Shown: one piece after another, positions 4,791 to 6,194 of the stretch
How positions within the stretch are numbered: position 1 is the first letter of the stretch
Layout of the letters: each line of letters opens with the position of its first letter
Assembly: GCA_046729895.1 (NCBI GenBank)
Contig: JBKPHP010000057.1
Coordinates: 1 to 6,194 of the forward strand
Direction of reading: 5' to 3'
DNA length: 6,194 nt
Source of the DNA: DASXBA01 sp046729895
Lineage (GTDB): Bacteria; Actinomycetota; Thermoleophilia; Solirubrobacterales; Thermoleophilaceae
The notes under the pieces: generated by a model
Databases searched by the model: none
What the model saw: the letters and a program-made list of their open reading frames with translations, nothing else
Told to the model about the DNA's origin: nothing
Translations under genes and position numbers: made by a program

Positions 4791-5690
4791 ATGCTGATCG
4801 CAAACGTCCTACAGCCGCTCATCGACGCCTGCGAGGCGGTGCTGAAGTTCTGGCACGGCCTGCTCGGCGACTTCGACGGGAGCTGGGGCTGGTCGATCAT
4901 CCTCCTGACCTTCACGGTCCGGATCGCCATCCTGCCGCTCACCTTCAAGGGCGTGAAGTCGATGCAGCGGCTCCAGCAGCTGCAGCCCGAGATCAAGGAG
5001 ATACAGCAGCGGTACAAGGGCGACCGCCAGCGGATGAATCAGGAGGTCATGGCCTTCTATCAGCGGGAGAAGGTCAACCCGCTCGGGTCCTGCCTGCCGC
5101 TGGTGCTGCAGATCCCCTTCTTCATCTCGCTCTTCTATCTGCTCCGCTCGCCGGGCTTCAAGGAGGACATCGCCGGAAACGCGAGCTTCGGGCCGATCCC
5201 GAACCTGGCGGAGAAGGTCACCGGAGACCCCGTCCTGCTGGGCGCCCTGATCGTGCTCTACGTCGGCACGCAGCTTGCTGCCACCGCGGTCACGGCGATC
5301 AGCGCGGACCCGACCCAGCGCCGGATCATGCTCGCAATGCCGTTCGTGTTCGTCTTCTTCATCGTCAACTTCCAGGCGGGGCTGATCGTCTACTGGATCA
5401 CGACGAACGTGTGGACGATCGGACAGCAGCTGCTCGTGAAGAAGCTGTACCCCAAGCCCGCGCCGCGCGAGCCCGCTGAAGCGGCCGAGGCTAGACCGGC
5501 GCGTGGGAAGCCGCCGCCCCAGCCGGCTGAGGACGGGAAGGGCGCCCCCGAGAAGGCGAAGGCGCCGAAGGCGACGGCGCCGAAAGCGAAGGCCAAGGCC
5601 ACGAGCTCGGCTGGCGGCGACGGGCGCTCGAGCAAGCCGCCCCCGCCCTCGCCGCGCAAGAAGAAGAAGCGCTCCGGACGCCGCCGGTAG
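4791..5690 (+). CDS. yidC: YidC/Oxa1-type membrane protein insertase
   Basis: YidC inserts and folds membrane proteins, alone or with SecYEG. This 299-residue form lacks the large periplasmic domain of proteobacterial YidC and has no lipoprotein signal peptide. The core comprises a transmembrane segment at about 33-52 containing Arg44 in SIILLTFTVRIAILPL, equivalent to the essential intramembrane arginine of the family, then a charged cytoplasmic hairpin (about 56-96), then the conserved NPLGSCLPLVLQIPFFISLF block (97-116), and further membrane segments at about 148-170, 178-193 and 195-215 with the typical NFQAGLIVYW (193-202). The tail, about 220-299, is a Pro/Ala/Lys-rich disordered extension ending RKKKKRSGRRR, suited to ribosome contact. 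The ATG lies 6 nt after yidD with no clear Shine-Dalgarno, suggesting coupling. Jag follows 18 nt later. Confidence 0.97.
   Translation: MLIANVLQPLIDACEAVLKFWHGLLGDFDGSWGWSIILLTFTVRIAILPLTFKGVKSMQRLQQLQPEIKEIQQRYKGDRQRMNQEVMAFYQREKVNPLGSCLPLVLQIPFFISLFYLLRSPGFKEDIAGNASFGPIPNLAEKVTGDPVLLGALIVLYVGTQLAATAVTAISADPTQRRIMLAMPFVFVFFIVNFQAGLIVYWITTNVWTIGQQLLVKKLYPKPAPREPAEAAEARPARGKPPPQPAEDGKGAPEKAKAPKATAPKAKAKATSSAGGDGRSSKPPPPSPRKKKKRSGRRR
5553..5600 (+). repeat. Low-complexity Lys/Ala/Pro segment in the YidC tail
   Basis: Codons 255-270 of yidC encode an imperfect Lys-Ala/Ala-Pro-Lys repeat (EKAKAPKATAPKAKAKA and neighbours). Degenerate units such as GCGAAGGCGCCGAAGGCG recur in the DNA, suggesting growth by slippage. 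It lies within the basic, probably disordered ribosome-facing tail. Confidence 0.6.
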
Positions 5691-5708
5691 CCGTCGAGAG
5701 CCGAGGCG

Positions 5709-6194
5709 GTGGCGACCGAAGAGAGAGGCGACGCGCGGCGCGGGAGGCCGGTGGCCGAGGGCGAGGCGGAGACGCTTGGCGAGGCCAAGTGGATCGCGAT
5801 GAAGGATCTCGAGCGGCGCTTTCCCGGCCTGACCGCGGACTGCGTGCGGTTCGCCGTGCTGGAGGAGCCTGCTCCCGACAGGCCGGCCCGGGTCAGCGGC
5901 GAGGTCGACGTGGAGGCCTGGGAGCGGGTGGCCGACCTGATCCCCGACGAGCCCGCCGAGCGGGTGCGCGCGGTAGTCGCGCGGATCGTCCAGGGGCTCG
6001 GCCTGCATGCCGCCGTGGACCTCGACGAGACCGAAGACGAGATCCGTGCGACAGTGAACGGCGACGACCTCGGGCTCCTGATCGGCAAGCACGGGGCCAC
6101 GATCGACGCCATTCAGCACATCGCCTTCCGGGCGGCCTCGAGGGGACAGGAGGAGCGCAAGCAGGTGGTCGTCGACGCGGCCGGCTACCGGGAG
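5709..6194 (+). CDS. jag: Jag/KhpB, KH-R3H RNA-binding protein (3' end missing)
   Basis: Jag (KhpB, SpoIIIJ-associated) is a cytoplasmic RNA-binding protein usually encoded right after yidC; in firmicutes it pairs with KhpA and affects cell division and elongation. In the yidC frame, 162 codons run open from a GTG at 5709 to the window edge. A divergent Jag-N domain spans about 17-53 (EGEAETLGEAKWIAMKDLER...). A KH domain spans about 82-155, with the nucleic-acid-binding GxxG loop GKHG at 126-129 (LGLLIGKHGATIDAIQHIAF). The visible end, DAAGYRE, is where the R3H domain normally begins, so R3H lies beyond the window. The usual 'GFLG-G' motif after Jag-N is absent. The start is uncertain: GTG 5709 has a weak GAGAG 8 nt upstream, and GTG 5751 has GGGAGG only 3 nt upstream. 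Family assignment is firm. Confidence 0.92.
   Translation, partial: MATEERGDARRGRPVAEGEAETLGEAKWIAMKDLERRFPGLTADCVRFAVLEEPAPDRPARVSGEVDVEAWERVADLIPDEPAERVRAVVARIVQGLGLHAAVDLDETEDEIRATVNGDDLGLLIGKHGATIDAIQHIAFRAASRGQEERKQVVVDAAGYRE

Noticed and set aside
5410..5418. DnaA-box-like TGTGGACGA
   Set aside because: It lies in a conserved coding stretch of yidC (NVWTIG) and is isolated, so it is best explained by protein sequence.
4809..6119. Minus-strand open frame of 436 codons
   Set aside because: It is antisense to yidC and jag, both firmly identified. The product is rich in Arg, Leu and His with no domain, typical of a high-GC shadow.
1..6194. CRISPR arrays, tRNA or rRNA genes, insertion sequences, phage or defence genes
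   Set aside because: None seen. No regularly spaced repeats, transposase-like product or tRNA-like fold was found; the window is almost fully occupied by conserved core genes.

Overview
The window is the replication-origin neighbourhood of a high-GC bacterial chromosome. Two divergent blocks of housekeeping genes meet at a 217-bp gap (3817-4033). On the minus strand, reading leftwards, are dnaA, dnaN, recF and the first 18 codons of a DUF721/DciA-like gene. On the plus strand, reading rightwards, are rpmH, rnpA, yidD, yidC and a jag/khpB gene cut by the right edge. The gene order, high GC content, GTG starts and GTGA stop/start overlaps fit an actinobacterium. The compact DnaA, the YidC without a lipoprotein signal and the style of the Jag N-terminus suggest a deep-branching lineage such as Thermoleophilia. 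That placement is an impression from protein style, not a measured result.

Left block (1-3816): dnaA makes the initiator, dnaN the sliding clamp and recF the gap-repair ATPase; the DciA-like gene would act in helicase loading. The gap between dnaN and recF (1161-1266) is not plain spacer. It holds four tandem 7-bp units and a nested inverted-repeat structure. The gap between dnaA and dnaN is short (72 bp, or 123 bp if dnaN starts at its internal ATG). It contains the only two DnaA-box-like nonamers I found outside genes.

Divergent gap (3817-4033): it has no recognisable DnaA box. It has a 16-bp palindrome lying on the dnaA Shine-Dalgarno sequence, further copies of the same half-site, a GC hairpin, and a good -10 box for the ribosomal protein operon.

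Right block (4034-6194): rpmH (ribosomal protein L34), rnpA (RNase P protein), yidD and yidC (membrane protein insertion) and jag (KH/R3H RNA-binding protein) are packed with gaps of 2, -4, 6 and 18 nt. They are very probably one transcript linking ribosome and tRNA maturation with membrane insertion.

I see no mobile element, CRISPR array, tRNA, phage gene or unknown multi-gene system. The points worth a second look are regulatory or structural: the uncertain oriC position, a substituted DNA-contact residue in DnaA, the palindrome on the dnaA ribosome-binding site, the folded element between dnaN and recF, and a Jag N-terminal domain that has lost its usual glycine/phenylalanine motif.
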